From: Ctena decussata | Taxonomy: Eukaryota; Mollusca; Bivalvia; Lucinida; Lucinidae | NCBI GenBank assembly: GCA_963989385.1 | Contig: OZ022501.1 | Coordinates: 19,182,102-19,246,101 of the forward strand | Length of the DNA: 64,000 bases | Reading direction: 5' to 3' | In this document: in pieces, positions 53,913 to 64,000 of the stretch | Layout of the letters: each line of letters starts with the position of its first letter | Position numbering within the stretch: position 1 is the stretch's first letter | Program-made: the position numbers and the translations under genes | The notes under the pieces: generated by a model | The model's database searches: none | The model's input: the letters and a program-made list of their open reading frames with translations, nothing else | What the model was told of the DNA's origin: nothing

Positions 53913-56314
53913 TTACACTGGTTGGTCCATCAGTTTACATCTTCTAAGATGAAGTGCAAAGCACAGGTGCCTTGAAACTGATTCCACGCGCTGACATTCC
54001 TGAGGACACAGTATGACTCTACTAACTATTGCATCCGAAGTACAGTCCAGGATTAGTTGCGTAAGCAGAAACTTGTCATTTACGATTGACTTAACAGTGA
54101 ACACTGGGTTACTAGCCAGAAGTATGGTCTCTAACACTGAGATATAACTCTGTCTGACAGAACTAAGCGCACTACACTCAGCAATAAAATGAACCCTGTC
54201 CTCAGACTCAGCAGAGCAGAGCAGACATAGATCTGTAGCAGCCCCATTTCTTAACTTCACTCTGTTCTTCTGTAGGCAGTAGGTACCAGTGAGCAGCCGA
54301 ACTTTGGTAATAGCTCTTCTAACATCTCTGGGGGAGTTTGCCACTGTCTTCCAGCAGGGGTGGACTTCACCAACTTTGCAGTTGCCCACATTCAGATACT
54401 GCAATGAAGTTTTTTAGCCTCAGAGCACCACAATTCAGCTACGAAACTGTCAACTTGGGCCTTGACCTCCTGCTTACAGGATGCTTCCCTACTGAACTGT
54501 TGCTGAAGGAGATATACGTTAGGAAGTTTGTACTTATGCAGAAGTTGGTTACAGGCTGTAAACCAGCTATGACTATCTGAATCCTTGACAGCTATCTGTC
54601 TCCTGGCAATATCCTGCTCTAAGGTACCATCACTGTACAGGACACTGCACAATAGGGTGAGTCTTCTTAAGTCCAGTTCTTGTTCGATGGGGCGCACACC
54701 AAGCAGGCAGTTCACCGCTGCGTTTGCCGTGTTCCTAGGCAAGGACTGTATTCTTCTCATCATATCACGCTGTAGCTTTTCAAGAGACTGCACATCAGAC
54801 GGGCTGCAAGACAGAACCTCCAGACCATATATAAGACGAGGGACCACATATATCTTCCACAGGTGGGCAGACACCACAGGATTCAAACCCGAACCACCAT
54901 AAACGCCAGCACCCATCATACTATACATCGTACGTCTACCCAATTGTACCTTCACCATGATATCCGGCCTACCACTTGACTGTCTATGAACGCCAAGATG
55001 GACAGTACTCTTAGCCTTTGGAATGGCTTCGTCTCCAAACTTTATGTCACACCCAGAGCCTTTATCATCTTTGTTCAAAGAGACTTCCTCTGATTTCTTT
55101 GGATGAATACAGTAACGGTGGGTAGAGCAATATCCCCGCACCATGCAAACAATACACTGTGCATGCATCTTACTGCCAAGAGCCGCCACATCATCAGCAC
55201 ATGTTGGAGCGCCACAGTAGAAGCATCCAATGGTAGCACCAAGGCCAGAATCCTGCAGCATATGAAGGAGATCGTTGTTGAACAACTTATCGTGAACCGT
55301 ACTCAGGATCCCACCCTGTCTAACACCCTGTTTAACAGGAAAAGGAGCAGATATGTGTTGGCCCCACCTCACTGCCGACGTTGCCTGGGTATACATGTTC
55401 AGTAAAGTAAGCCAGATTGTTCCATCTACACCTTCAAGGAATATTTTCCTTAACAATGATCCCTGCCAGACCACATCAAAGGCTTTAGCAGCATCCAAGG
55501 TAACCAAGGTAAGGGGCTCGTGCCGGTCCTTTGCTTCATTCTGCATTTCAGATATTAAGAGTGCTGCATTAACAGAAGATGCCCTCTTCGTAAATCCACG
55601 TTGGAGTCTGCATTGATTCCGTATCAGTGTATCCTCAGTACGCCTTTGGAGAACCTTCTCCAGCACCTTCCCGATAATAGACAAGACAGTAATCCCTCTA
55701 TAGTTGGTTGGTAATGTCGGGTCTTTGTCCTTCTTTTGAATAGGAGTCACAATACCCTCTAACATCATGGGAGGGATGTACCCACAGGAGAGAATGTAAT
55801 TCATCAGGTCAGCAAGAGGGGAAGAGATAACATCAGCCGCATGCTTCAAGTGCTCAGCTGCAAGACCATGGATGTCCTGGGCTTTACCAGCTTTCAAGGA
55901 TTTTATGATTCCTCTGATTTCCTTGCTATTGACAACTACAGGTTCTGAAGATCCAGACACTTTACGGCAGCTTTCCTCTATTACCAATACGTCACTTTGG
56001 ACCTGAGTAAAATAGTCCTCATCAAATTCATCATTTGCCGATGGGGTTGCCAATGACTGGAAATGAGATGCGAAGCCAGATGCTATGTTACTGGTCCCAG
56101 AAAGAGTCTCACCATCACACACCAGGACTTGGGTGGCTGTATTAGGTAGAGTACGTTGCCTCCTTATTAATCTATGGAACAGCTTAACATCACTATCTTT
56201 TGCAGACATGATTTCAGTCAGGAAGTCTTGTTTTTGTTGATACAATGTCATCCTTAGCACCCGTCTCATAGATTTACGTGCTTCCTTCTTCTGCTTCAAG
56301 AGTCCACTGTCCAC
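53913..56314 (-). pseudogene. 5'-truncated, frameshifted non-LTR retrotransposon (reverse transcriptase)
   Basis: Minus-strand frame 54392-56314 encodes about 640 aa of reverse transcriptase: NYRGITVLSIIGKVLEK (204-220), LDAAKAFDVVW (273-283), QGVRQGGILS (329-338) and the catalytic CADDVAAL (372-379; usual form YADD). A thumb-like region follows. The frame then stops at 54392, but an overlapping frame (53913-54404) continues the protein with a Cys-His zinc motif, CLLCSAESEDRVHFIAEC, typical of the C-terminus of LINE ORF2 proteins. A one-base indel near 54400 therefore splits the ORF. An in-frame TAG lies just upstream (about 56320) and no endonuclease domain is visible, so the copy is 5'-truncated, the usual fate of target-primed insertion. 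The clade is undetermined (jockey/CR1/I-like). The intact catalytic Asp pair suggests moderate age. Confidence 0.9.
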
Positions 56315-56539
56315 ATTCTATTTCAACGACCAAAACTCCTATCAAAACTAAATTCCGGTTCAGCCGTCACTACCATGGCAACTCATGAATACCTTCTTAA
56401 AGGATTCAACAGTTCAGTAACTATAGGATGGGAAACTCAAGGAAAAATCTCATTTGACCAATTTACCTACACTGTTGACTAGTACCCTGAAGTCCAAAGG
56501 CTTGTTTCGATGTTGGTGAGACAGGATCGCTCAATACAT
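56315..56539. other. Junction between LINE and minisatellite
   Basis: No feature recognised apart from a direct duplication TTGGTGAGACAGGATCGCTC / CAATACATGCAGCTTG at 56512-56579. Confidence 0.45.
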
Positions 56540-57780
56540 GCAGCTTGGTGAGACAGGATCGCTCAATACATGCAGCTTGACGCCAGCAAAATAGCTCTGA
56601 ACGCTGGTTTGATTCCGGCCTGCTTAGACACACTCATCATACTACCTAGAAACATGTCGTGGAACACCGGTCTAATACCTACCTGCTCAGACACACTCTT
56701 CGCACTATTTACAAACTTGTTGATGAACACTGGCCTAATACGTACCTGCTGAGACACCCTCAACCCACTACCTAGTATCATAACGTTTAACACCGGTCTA
56801 ATACGTACCTGCTCAGACACACTCTCCGCACTACTTAGAAACTTGTTGATGAACACCGGCCTAATACCTACCTACTGAGATACCCTCAACCCACTACCTA
56901 GTATCATATTGTTGAACATCAGTCTAATACCTACCTCCTCAGACACACTATCCACACTACTTAGAAACTTGTTGACAACACCGGCTAATACCTACCTGCT
57001 GAGACACCCTCATCCCACTACCTAGTATCATATGTTGAACACTGGTCTAATACTTGCCTGGTCAGACTATCTCAGCACTACTAAGGAACATGTTGATGAA
57101 CACCGGCCTTATACCTACCTGCTTAGACACCCTTATCCAACTACCTAGTATCATATCGTTGAACAAAGGTCTAATACCTACCTGCTCAGACACACTCTCC
57201 GCCCTTCTCAGAAACTTATTGATGAACACTGGCTAATATCTACCTGCTGATATACCCTCATCCTGCTACCTAGTATCATATTGTTGAACACCGGTCTAAT
57301 ACCTACCTCCTCAGACACACTCTTCGCACTACTTAGAATCATGTTGATGAACACCTGCCTAATACCTACCTGCTGAGACACCCTCATCCTACTACCTAGT
57401 ATCATATTGTTGAACACCAGTCTAAAACTTGCCTGCTCAGACACACTCTCCGCACTACGTAGAAACTTGTTGATGACCATCGGCCTAATACCTACCTGCT
57501 GAGACACCCTCAACCCACTACCTAGTATCATATTGTTGAACACCGGTCTAATACCTACCTGCTCAGACACACTCTCGGCACTTCTCAGAAACTTGTTGAT
57601 GAACACCGGCTAATACCTACCTGCTGAGATACCCTCAGCCCACTACCTAGTATCATATTGTAGAACACCGGTCTAATACCTACCTCCTCAGACACACTCT
57701 TCGCACTACTTAGAAACTTGTTGATGAACACCGGCCTTAAACTTACCTGTTGAGACACCCTCATCCCACTACCTATAAAA
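56540..57780. repeat. 63-bp minisatellite organised as a 126-bp higher-order repeat
   Basis: Alternating half-units carry CTGCTCAGACACACTCTCCG + TAGAAACTTGTTGATGAACAC and CTGCTGAGACACCCTCAACC + CCTAGTATCATATTGTTGAAC. Each half is about 63 bp. Because 63 is a multiple of three, the minus strand reads as long frames with a 21-residue period (FINKFLRSAESVSEQVGIRP / FNNMILGSGLRVSQQVGIRP). About ten dimers. Confidence 0.92.
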
Positions 57781-57789
57781 CAGATACAG

Positions 57790-60150
57790 TACAACATTTG
57801 CAGTCATTTAGAAGACAGATTCCCCTGTCTCGGCATTAAAATGGGTACATATGAATTCTGAAGTGAATGTTCCCAAATGGATCGCCTGTCCAATTGGGAA
57901 TTTTTAAATTTTTCAAAAAATTCAATGTTGAAGGAAATAAATGATGTATAAAACCTGTTTCCAACAACATTTGAAGTCATTCAGAAGATAGAACTCCCTG
58001 TCTTGGCATTGAAATGGGTACATATGAGTTCTTAAGTGAATATTCCCAAATGGATCGCCTGTCCAATTTGGAATTTTTAAATTTAAAAAAAAAAAAAAAA
58101 ACAATGTTGAAGAAAATAAATAATGTATAAAACCTGTTCGCTACAACATTTGAAGTCAATCAGAAGATAGAACTCCCTGTCTTGGCATTGAAATGGATAC
58201 ATACGGATTTTTAACTGAATATTCCCAAATGGAATGCCTGTTCAATTTGGAATTTTTAAAATTTTCAAAAAAATTCAATGTTGAAGAAAACACAAGATGT
58301 ATAAAACCTGTTCCCTACAACATTTGCAATCATTTAAAAGACAGACTGCCCTGTCTTGGCATTGAAATGGGTACATATGGATTTTGAGCTGAATATTCCC
58401 AAATGGATCGCCTGTCCAATTTGCAATTTTTTAATTTTTCCAAAAATTCTATGTTGAAGAATATAAATGTAGTATCAAACCTGTTCCCTACAACATTTGA
58501 AGTCATTTAGAAGATAGAACTCCCTGTCTTGGCATTGAAATGGGTACATACGGATTTTTAGCTGAATATTCCCAAATGGATCGCCTGTCCAATTTTCAAT
58601 TTCTAAATTTTTCCAATAATTCTATGTTGAAAAATATAAATGTAGTATAAAACCTGTTCCCTACAATATTGAAGTCATTTAGAAGATAGAATTCCCTGTA
58701 TGGCATTGAAATGGGTACATACGGATTTTTTACTTAATATTCCCAAATGGATCGCCTGTCCAATTTGCAATTTTTAAAGTTTTCAAAAATTCAATGTTGA
58801 AGAAAACACATGATGTATAAAACATGTTTCCTACAACATTTGCAATCATTTAAAAGACAGATTTCCCTGTCTTGGCATTGAAATGGGTACATATGGATTT
58901 TGAGCTGATTATTTCCAAATGGATCGCCTGTCCAATTTGCAATTTTTAAATTTTTCAAAAAATTCAATGTTGAAGAATATAAATGAAGTATAAAACCTGT
59001 CCCTACAACATTGAAGTCATTTAAAAGATAGAACTCCCTGTCTTGGCATTGACATGGGTACATACGGATTTTTTTTACTGAATATTCCCAAATGGATCGC
59101 CTGTCTAATTTGGAATTTTTAAAATTTCAAAAAATCAATGTTAAAGAAAACTCATGATGTATATAACATGTTTCCTACAACATTTGCAATCATTTAAAAG
59201 ACAGATTTCCCTGTCTTGGCATTGAAATGGGTACATATGGATTTTGAGCTGAATATTCCCAAATGGATCGCCTGTCCAATTTGCAATTTTTAGAATTTTC
59301 TAAAAATACAACATTGAAGAATATAAATGAAGTATAAAACCTGTTCCCTACAACATTTGAAGTCATTTAGAAGATAGAACTCCCTGTCTTGGCATTTAAA
59401 TGGGTACATACGGTTTTTTTTACTGAATATTCCCAAATGGATCGCCTGTCCAATTTGCAATTTTTAAAATTTTCAAAAATTCAATGTTGAAGAAAACACA
59501 TGATGTATAATACATGTTCCCTACAACATTTGCAATCATTTAAAAGACAGATTTCCCTGTCTTGGCATTGAAATGGGTACATATGGATTTTGAGCTGAAT
59601 ATTCCCAAATGGATCGCCTGTCCAATTTGCTACTTATAAATTTTCCCAAAAAATCAATTTTGAAGAATATAAATGTAGTATAAAACCTGTTCCCTACAAC
59701 ATTGAATTCATTTAGAAGACAGAACTCCCTGTCTTGGCATTGAAATAGGTACATATGGATTTTTACTGAATATTCCCAAATGGATCGCCTCTCCAATTTG
59801 GAATTTTTAAAATTTTAAAAAGTTCAATGTTGAAGAAAACACATGATGTATAAAACATGTTTCCTACAACATTTGCAATCATTTAAAAGACAGATTTCCC
59901 TGTCTTGGCATTGAAATGAGTACATATGGATTTTAAGCTGAATATTCCCAAATGGATCGCCTGTCCAATTTGCAATTTTTGAATTTTTCCAAAAATTCAA
60001 TGTTGAAGAATATAAATGTAGTATAAAACATGTTCCCTACATCATTGAAGTCATTTAGAAGATAGAATTCCATGTCTTGGTATTGAAATGGGTACATCCG
60101 GATTTTTAGCTGAATATTCCAGTATGGATCGCCTGTCCAATTTGGAATTA
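57790..60150. repeat. Satellite, about 173-bp unit, some 14 copies
   Basis: CCCAAATGGATCGCCTGTCC recurs at roughly 57873, 58046, 58225, 58399, 58572 and so on to 60120. From about 58300 two unit types tend to alternate (ACATTTGCAATCATTTAAAA versus ACATTTGAAGTCATTTAGAA), giving a partly dimeric order. Confidence 0.95.
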
Positions 60151-60265
60151 TTTATCATAATAAGATATTTATATGTACATATAAGATAAGATATATTATA
60201 TAATAAATAATATATCTTATATAATATTTTAGATATCTGATATAATAAATGAGATATCTAAGTTC
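60150..60265. repeat. AT-rich palindromic tract at the satellite edge
   Basis: AAGATATATTATATAATAAATAATATATC followed by TTATATAAT..GATATCT, a self-complementary TA-rich block where the array ends. Confidence 0.65.
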
Positions 60266-61433
60266 CATAATATTAGTAAAATGGCCTGCCATACACGCTG
60301 CAAAAAATGTGGCGGGTTCCTCTGGAACATTCTCACTCATGTGCTACTTACATATGTGGCGGAAAATCCACTTGGCAGATTAAAACAAAATTAAAAGATG
60401 ATCTGGTCTATTGCATACCCTCCCTTCGTCTTGGTATGACTGAAATACTGTTGAAACGGACGTAAAATCCATCCATCCCTTTTCTGTGGTTTTCTTGAAT
60501 GTTTGCTAAATCTTTCTGCAGTGAGGAAATGCACAGTCGGTAACATGCCTGACTCAAACGCATTTCATTGGTCAAACAACGCGTATGTCAAAATTTAGCA
60601 AATAATATCAAAGGTCAGTGAATATTTAATCTTCGTTTTTCCCCGTCGTCCTGTACTGTGAATACTAGCACTCTGTCTTATATAATTCAAAATGTCCCTC
60701 TTGTTTGTAATTTTACAATAGAAATGTTATCGAAAACAGACGCAGCTATTCAAAACTTTCTTTTTTCGTCGTAGATCTACATGTACTTTCGATTTCTACT
60801 TTCGGTTTAATACACACAAACAAACTGTGCAACATGTTAATAACTATTTTGAAATCAGGTCAATTTCAAGATTGACCGTGGTCCATTTTGGAATTCCAAA
60901 TTGGACAGCTCAATTTTGAGGTCGCTACCCAGCGTCAGTATTACGGTATGGGTGCCTACCGACATAGCTTACTTATTCATGAAAGTTATTGTCAAATCTT
61001 CAACTAGAGACATATAACAAAACACACTTTTTCTTGTTACGCCATGAGCTCATGAGTTCTCTTCCTCTAAACTATGCATAGTCAACAGCTATTACCATTA
61101 TTAATATTTTCCATGCATATTTGCATTATTTATATATTATAATTAGTATTATTATTTTCATTATTATTATTATTATACTAAGCAGAAGTACATTTTTACC
61201 AGTAATTAGAAGGTCTGCTAGATTATGTTGCAAGTTCTACTACTGCGATAGCCTTGAACGCTTTGTGCCATTACAGATAGTATGTGTTTCTATAAAAAGG
61301 TATTTGATCATGGTCTACATTGTGTACTATTCATCTGCATCTTTTGGACGCTTTTCTGCATTGTAAAACCAAACTTTTCCGTAGAATAATTATTGTGAGT
61401 AATTATTCAGGTGTTCGAATGTTTATGATATAT
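60266..61433. other. Spacer in the satellite gap, with SINE S2 tail
   Basis: About 60395-60480 (CCTTCGTCTTGGTATGACTG, AATACTGTTGAAACGGACGT, ATCCATCCATCC) is the 3' part of SINE S2. A (TTA)n/(ATT)n tract lies near 61120-61180. No gene. Confidence 0.5.
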
Positions 61434-61669
61434 AAGCCGCGACACGAGAAAACCAACAAAGTGGTTGTGCGCCAAGCGCAGACTCAAATCAGCTTGGGCA
61501 TCCGCCCAGGCTGATCAGACTCTTCGCTTACAGCTTAAAGGGTAGCTAAGGGTCTGATCTACCGCCATGCGGACAGCGAAGACTGTGATCAGACGGCGCG
61601 GATGCCCAGGCTGATCTGAGTCTGTGCTGGGCGCACAACGACGTTGTTGGTTTTCTCGTGTCGCGGCTC
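61434..61669. repeat. Foldback MITE, family C copy 8
   Basis: AAGCCGCGACACGAGAAAAC ... TTTTCTCGTGTCGCGGCTC, 236 bp. ATAT on both sides (61430-61433, 61670-61673) is a candidate 4-bp TSD. Confidence 0.9.
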
Positions 61670-61673
61670 ATAT

Positions 61674-62778
61674 GCAATCAAGTTTCCTTAGGATCAGGTT
61701 TTGCAAGGGCATTTATCTCCTGTCCAGGTCTCACATTCTGCATTTGACTCAGCAAAATCTGGCTAGCATCGGGATATTATCCATACCTCATTCCTCCAGA
61801 GAAGTTATTGTACTGTGATGTAGCTCATTGTATCTTGCTGCAGCAGCTAAGTGGTTCCAGAGCTAAATATTTGAGGTGAATTCAACTAGAAAATGGCAGA
61901 CTCCTTGTGTAAGTGGTAATAAACAAATTCCACACTAACTGAATAGGTTTTGTTGTCACAAAACATTTAGAGGCATGATTCTGATCATACTTTTTACCTT
62001 TATAATTAACAGTTTTAATGAAAATATGAACAAGCATTTTGAAGAAGTCATCATAACAGTTTGCATGTTTCTGGCGTTCAGGAGATATTTTTTCTCTTTC
62101 TTTTTTGTGTGTATGTGTGTCAGTTGCACCACAGATACAATATGGATTATCAATAATGATTTTAGAAATAAGATATTGATTTAATAATCTGCAGTTTGTT
62201 CTAAGTTTTGTATGTCTTTTTGAGAGAACCTATCACCAATACATTAATATTTTGGCAGTCTAGATAATTATATATTTCATTTAATCGCTATCTGAAACTT
62301 TGCTGTTTGACCGAAAGGTTATATCATTACACATTTTGTATCATTTTCAACGGAGGAATTTCTTAAGAAAAAAATTGTATAATCAAGCCAATAAAATTTA
62401 TTTTGTTAAAGGAAGTGAAATAAGATATTGCCAATAATCAGATGACCGTGTATAATGTTACATGTTTAAAGCCCACCTGTGAATTTGAGGTCACATGACC
62501 AAGCGGTGCGTTTTGTTATCAGTTGTCAGCAGAAAATTTGCGTTTCGAAAATTTTGCTTAGTGACAGAACTTTTATTTTATGTTGTCTCCTTAAATGATT
62601 CAGGTAAGAGAAAATACTAATGAATTAAAGACTGGTTACTTACGCATTCATATGCATTCTTGAAAAATGACTTGCGATATCCCTTATTTAAACGATACTT
62701 TAAATTTACCATACTATAGGATAGAATGCTAGCATGATGCCTGTATTGTGTTAATTGTGTCAACTTTCATCATACTGC
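61674..62778. other. Spacer in the satellite gap, no gene seen
   Basis: AT-rich unique sequence. Confidence 0.5.
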
Positions 62779-62783
62779 AACAC

Positions 62784-63115
62784 CACAGGGTATAATCGAT
62801 TCCGCCAATTTTCGCTTCCTGCAGAGACTGTCTGTCATATTGGCTTCTGCCGAGACTGTCCGCGAACTCCTGCTTCCTGCGGAGACAACTGTCCTCGTAA
62901 AATGGCTTCCTGCCGAGACTGTCCGCGTGACTCTGCTTCCTGCCGAGAGCCTCGGCAGGAAGCAGAATCACGCCGACAGTCTCTGCAGGAAGCCATTTAT
63001 CATGAACAGAAGTCTCGGCAGGAAGCAAGAGTTCCCGGACAGTTTCGGCGGAAGCCAAATATGATGTACAGTCTCTACAGGAAGCGAAAATTGGCGGAAT
63101 CGATTATACCCCGTG
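62784..63115. mobile_element. Foldback element, family D copy 3
   Basis: 332 bp, CACAGGGTATAATCGATTCC ... GAATCGATTATACCCCGTG. AACAC at 62779-62783 and 63116-63120. Interior as in copies 1 and 2, with a perfect CTGCCGAGAGCCTCGGCAG centre. Confidence 0.95.
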
Positions 63116-63375
63116 AACACTGTGTATTTGGTGTAGCATTTTGTGCCCAGCAAGGAACATTGCGATTTTTGAAAGTGAATTGGTTATAATATGAATAGTC
63201 ATAAGTGTCAAAATGTCACATTTGTATGATAGAGAGAATCTTAAATTTGTGAAAATTGTTCACACCATTTCTGTTATTTTGAAATTAAGTGAAAGTTGTG
63301 TTTGATATTGTCGCTACACTTAAAGTCTATTAGTGTTATTTAAAGGTGCATGTGTATAATAAAAAAGATGTATTA

Positions 63376-64000
63376 AACTCGTTCTATACAACATTTGCAG
63401 TCATTCAGAAGACAGATTCCCTTGTCTTTGCATTGAAATTTCTAAAAAGGGAATTTTAAATGTATATTCCCAAATGGATCGCCTGTCCAATTTGGAATTT
63501 TCAAAATTTGCCAAAAATTCAATGTCCAATAATAGAAAAGATGTATAAAACTCGTTTCATACAACATTTGCAGTCATTTAGAATTCAGATTCCTTTGTAA
63601 TGGCATTGAAATGGCTAAATAAGGAGTTTTAACTTAATATTTCCAAACGGATCGCCTGTCCAATTTGGAATTTTCAAATTTTGCAATAAATTCAATGTCC
63701 AAGAATATACATTATGTATTTAACACGTCCCATACAATATTTGCTGTCATTTAGAAGACAGATTCCCTCGTATTCCCTTGTATTAGCATTGAAATGGGTA
63801 CATAAGGATTTTTAACTTAATATTCCCAAATGGATCGCCTGTCCAATTTGAAATTTTCAAAATTTGCCAAAGATTCAATGTCCAAGATTAAAAACAGATA
63901 TATAAAACTCGTTCCATACAACATTTGCAGTCATTTAGAAGACAGATTCCCTTGTCTTTGCATTGAAAAGGCTAACTAAGGAATTTTAACTGAATATTCC
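63376..64000. repeat. Satellite of about 173 bp, second block, runs off the window
   Basis: CCCAAATGGATCGCCTGTCC-type units at about 63469, 63640 and 63824, truncated at 64000. The variant (TAAAACTCGTTCCATACAAC, ACAGATTCCCTTGTCTTTGC) differs from the first block, so the blocks diverged before or after the interruption. Confidence 0.92.

Noticed and set aside
56563..57797. Protein genes of 60-132 aa in the 126-bp repeat
   Set aside because: Frames arise because the repeat period is a multiple of three; no promoter, start conservation or domain.
60841..60930. Relationship between this stretch and 44850-44935 as paired ends of one larger element
   Set aside because: Similarity is about 60 percent by eye and in the same orientation; insufficient.
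26315..64000. Next PDE4 exon (expected to encode a HGDDLIVTPFAQ-like segment)
   Set aside because: Looked for sequence coding VTPFAQ next to a donor and found none; a small exon could have been missed by eye, but none is claimed.

Overview
This is eukaryotic, AT-rich, repeat-dominated nuclear DNA, most likely from a bivalve mollusc. The basis is a host exon with animal PDE4 protein sequence, tRNA-headed SINEs, an AGCTCACCTGGCCCGAAGGGCC-type element and GAGCCGCGACACGAG foldback elements, all of which I associate with bivalve genomes. No prokaryotic gene organisation, CRISPR or operon is present. The species assignment is inference.

Host gene. The window appears to lie largely inside introns of a plus-strand cAMP-specific phosphodiesterase gene (PDE4, the dunce family). 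One exon is unmistakable (26132-26314, UCR1 region with the [14 protein letters not shown] signature). A second, isoform-specific first coding exon is proposed at 8608-8888: its splice donor leaves two bases (TG) that join the T opening the UCR1 exon to make the Cys of the Cys-Phe-Asp-Val junction also found in vertebrate long PDE4 isoforms. I did not find later PDE4 exons in the window.

Mobile DNA, left to right. Bases 1-12000 hold foldback MITEs (families here called A, B, C and G), two tRNA-derived SINE families and a 227-bp near-perfect palindrome. At 12037-14302 lies a DNA transposon with 51-bp perfect terminal inverted repeats (TIRs) and a TAAAT target duplication (TSD), carrying a broken multi-C2H2 zinc-finger gene. 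A 332-bp foldback family (D) occurs three times (15639, 34604, 62784), each with a clean 5-bp TSD. A Helentron-like element (18346-20325) sits inside a minisatellite. A 58-bp minisatellite (24935-25640) precedes the PDE4 exon. Bases 27000-44500 are introns or spacer with MITEs, SINEs, a roughly 45-bp minisatellite (40190-41930) and a 571-bp hAT-like element (43761-44331).

The outstanding object is 45066-53495. It is an approximately 8.4-kb element with degenerate TIRs, dense subterminal copies of the 15-mer GTTAYGGTNNNGACA on both sides, and one intact, effectively intronless ORF (47215-51738, minus). That ORF combines a basic N-terminus, Cys clusters, a DDE-like core (D467, D552, E585), an OTU-type cysteine protease domain (DGNC at 919-922, His 1084) and a C-terminal SH3/Tudor-like domain. 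I read it as a DNA transposon with a deubiquitinase-like module.

Right end. A 5'-truncated, frameshifted non-LTR retrotransposon (53913-56314, minus) is followed by a 63/126-bp higher-order minisatellite (56540-57780), then an approximately 173-bp satellite array (57790-60150). The satellite resumes at 63376 and runs off the window; the 3.2 kb between the two blocks holds MITEs and unique DNA.
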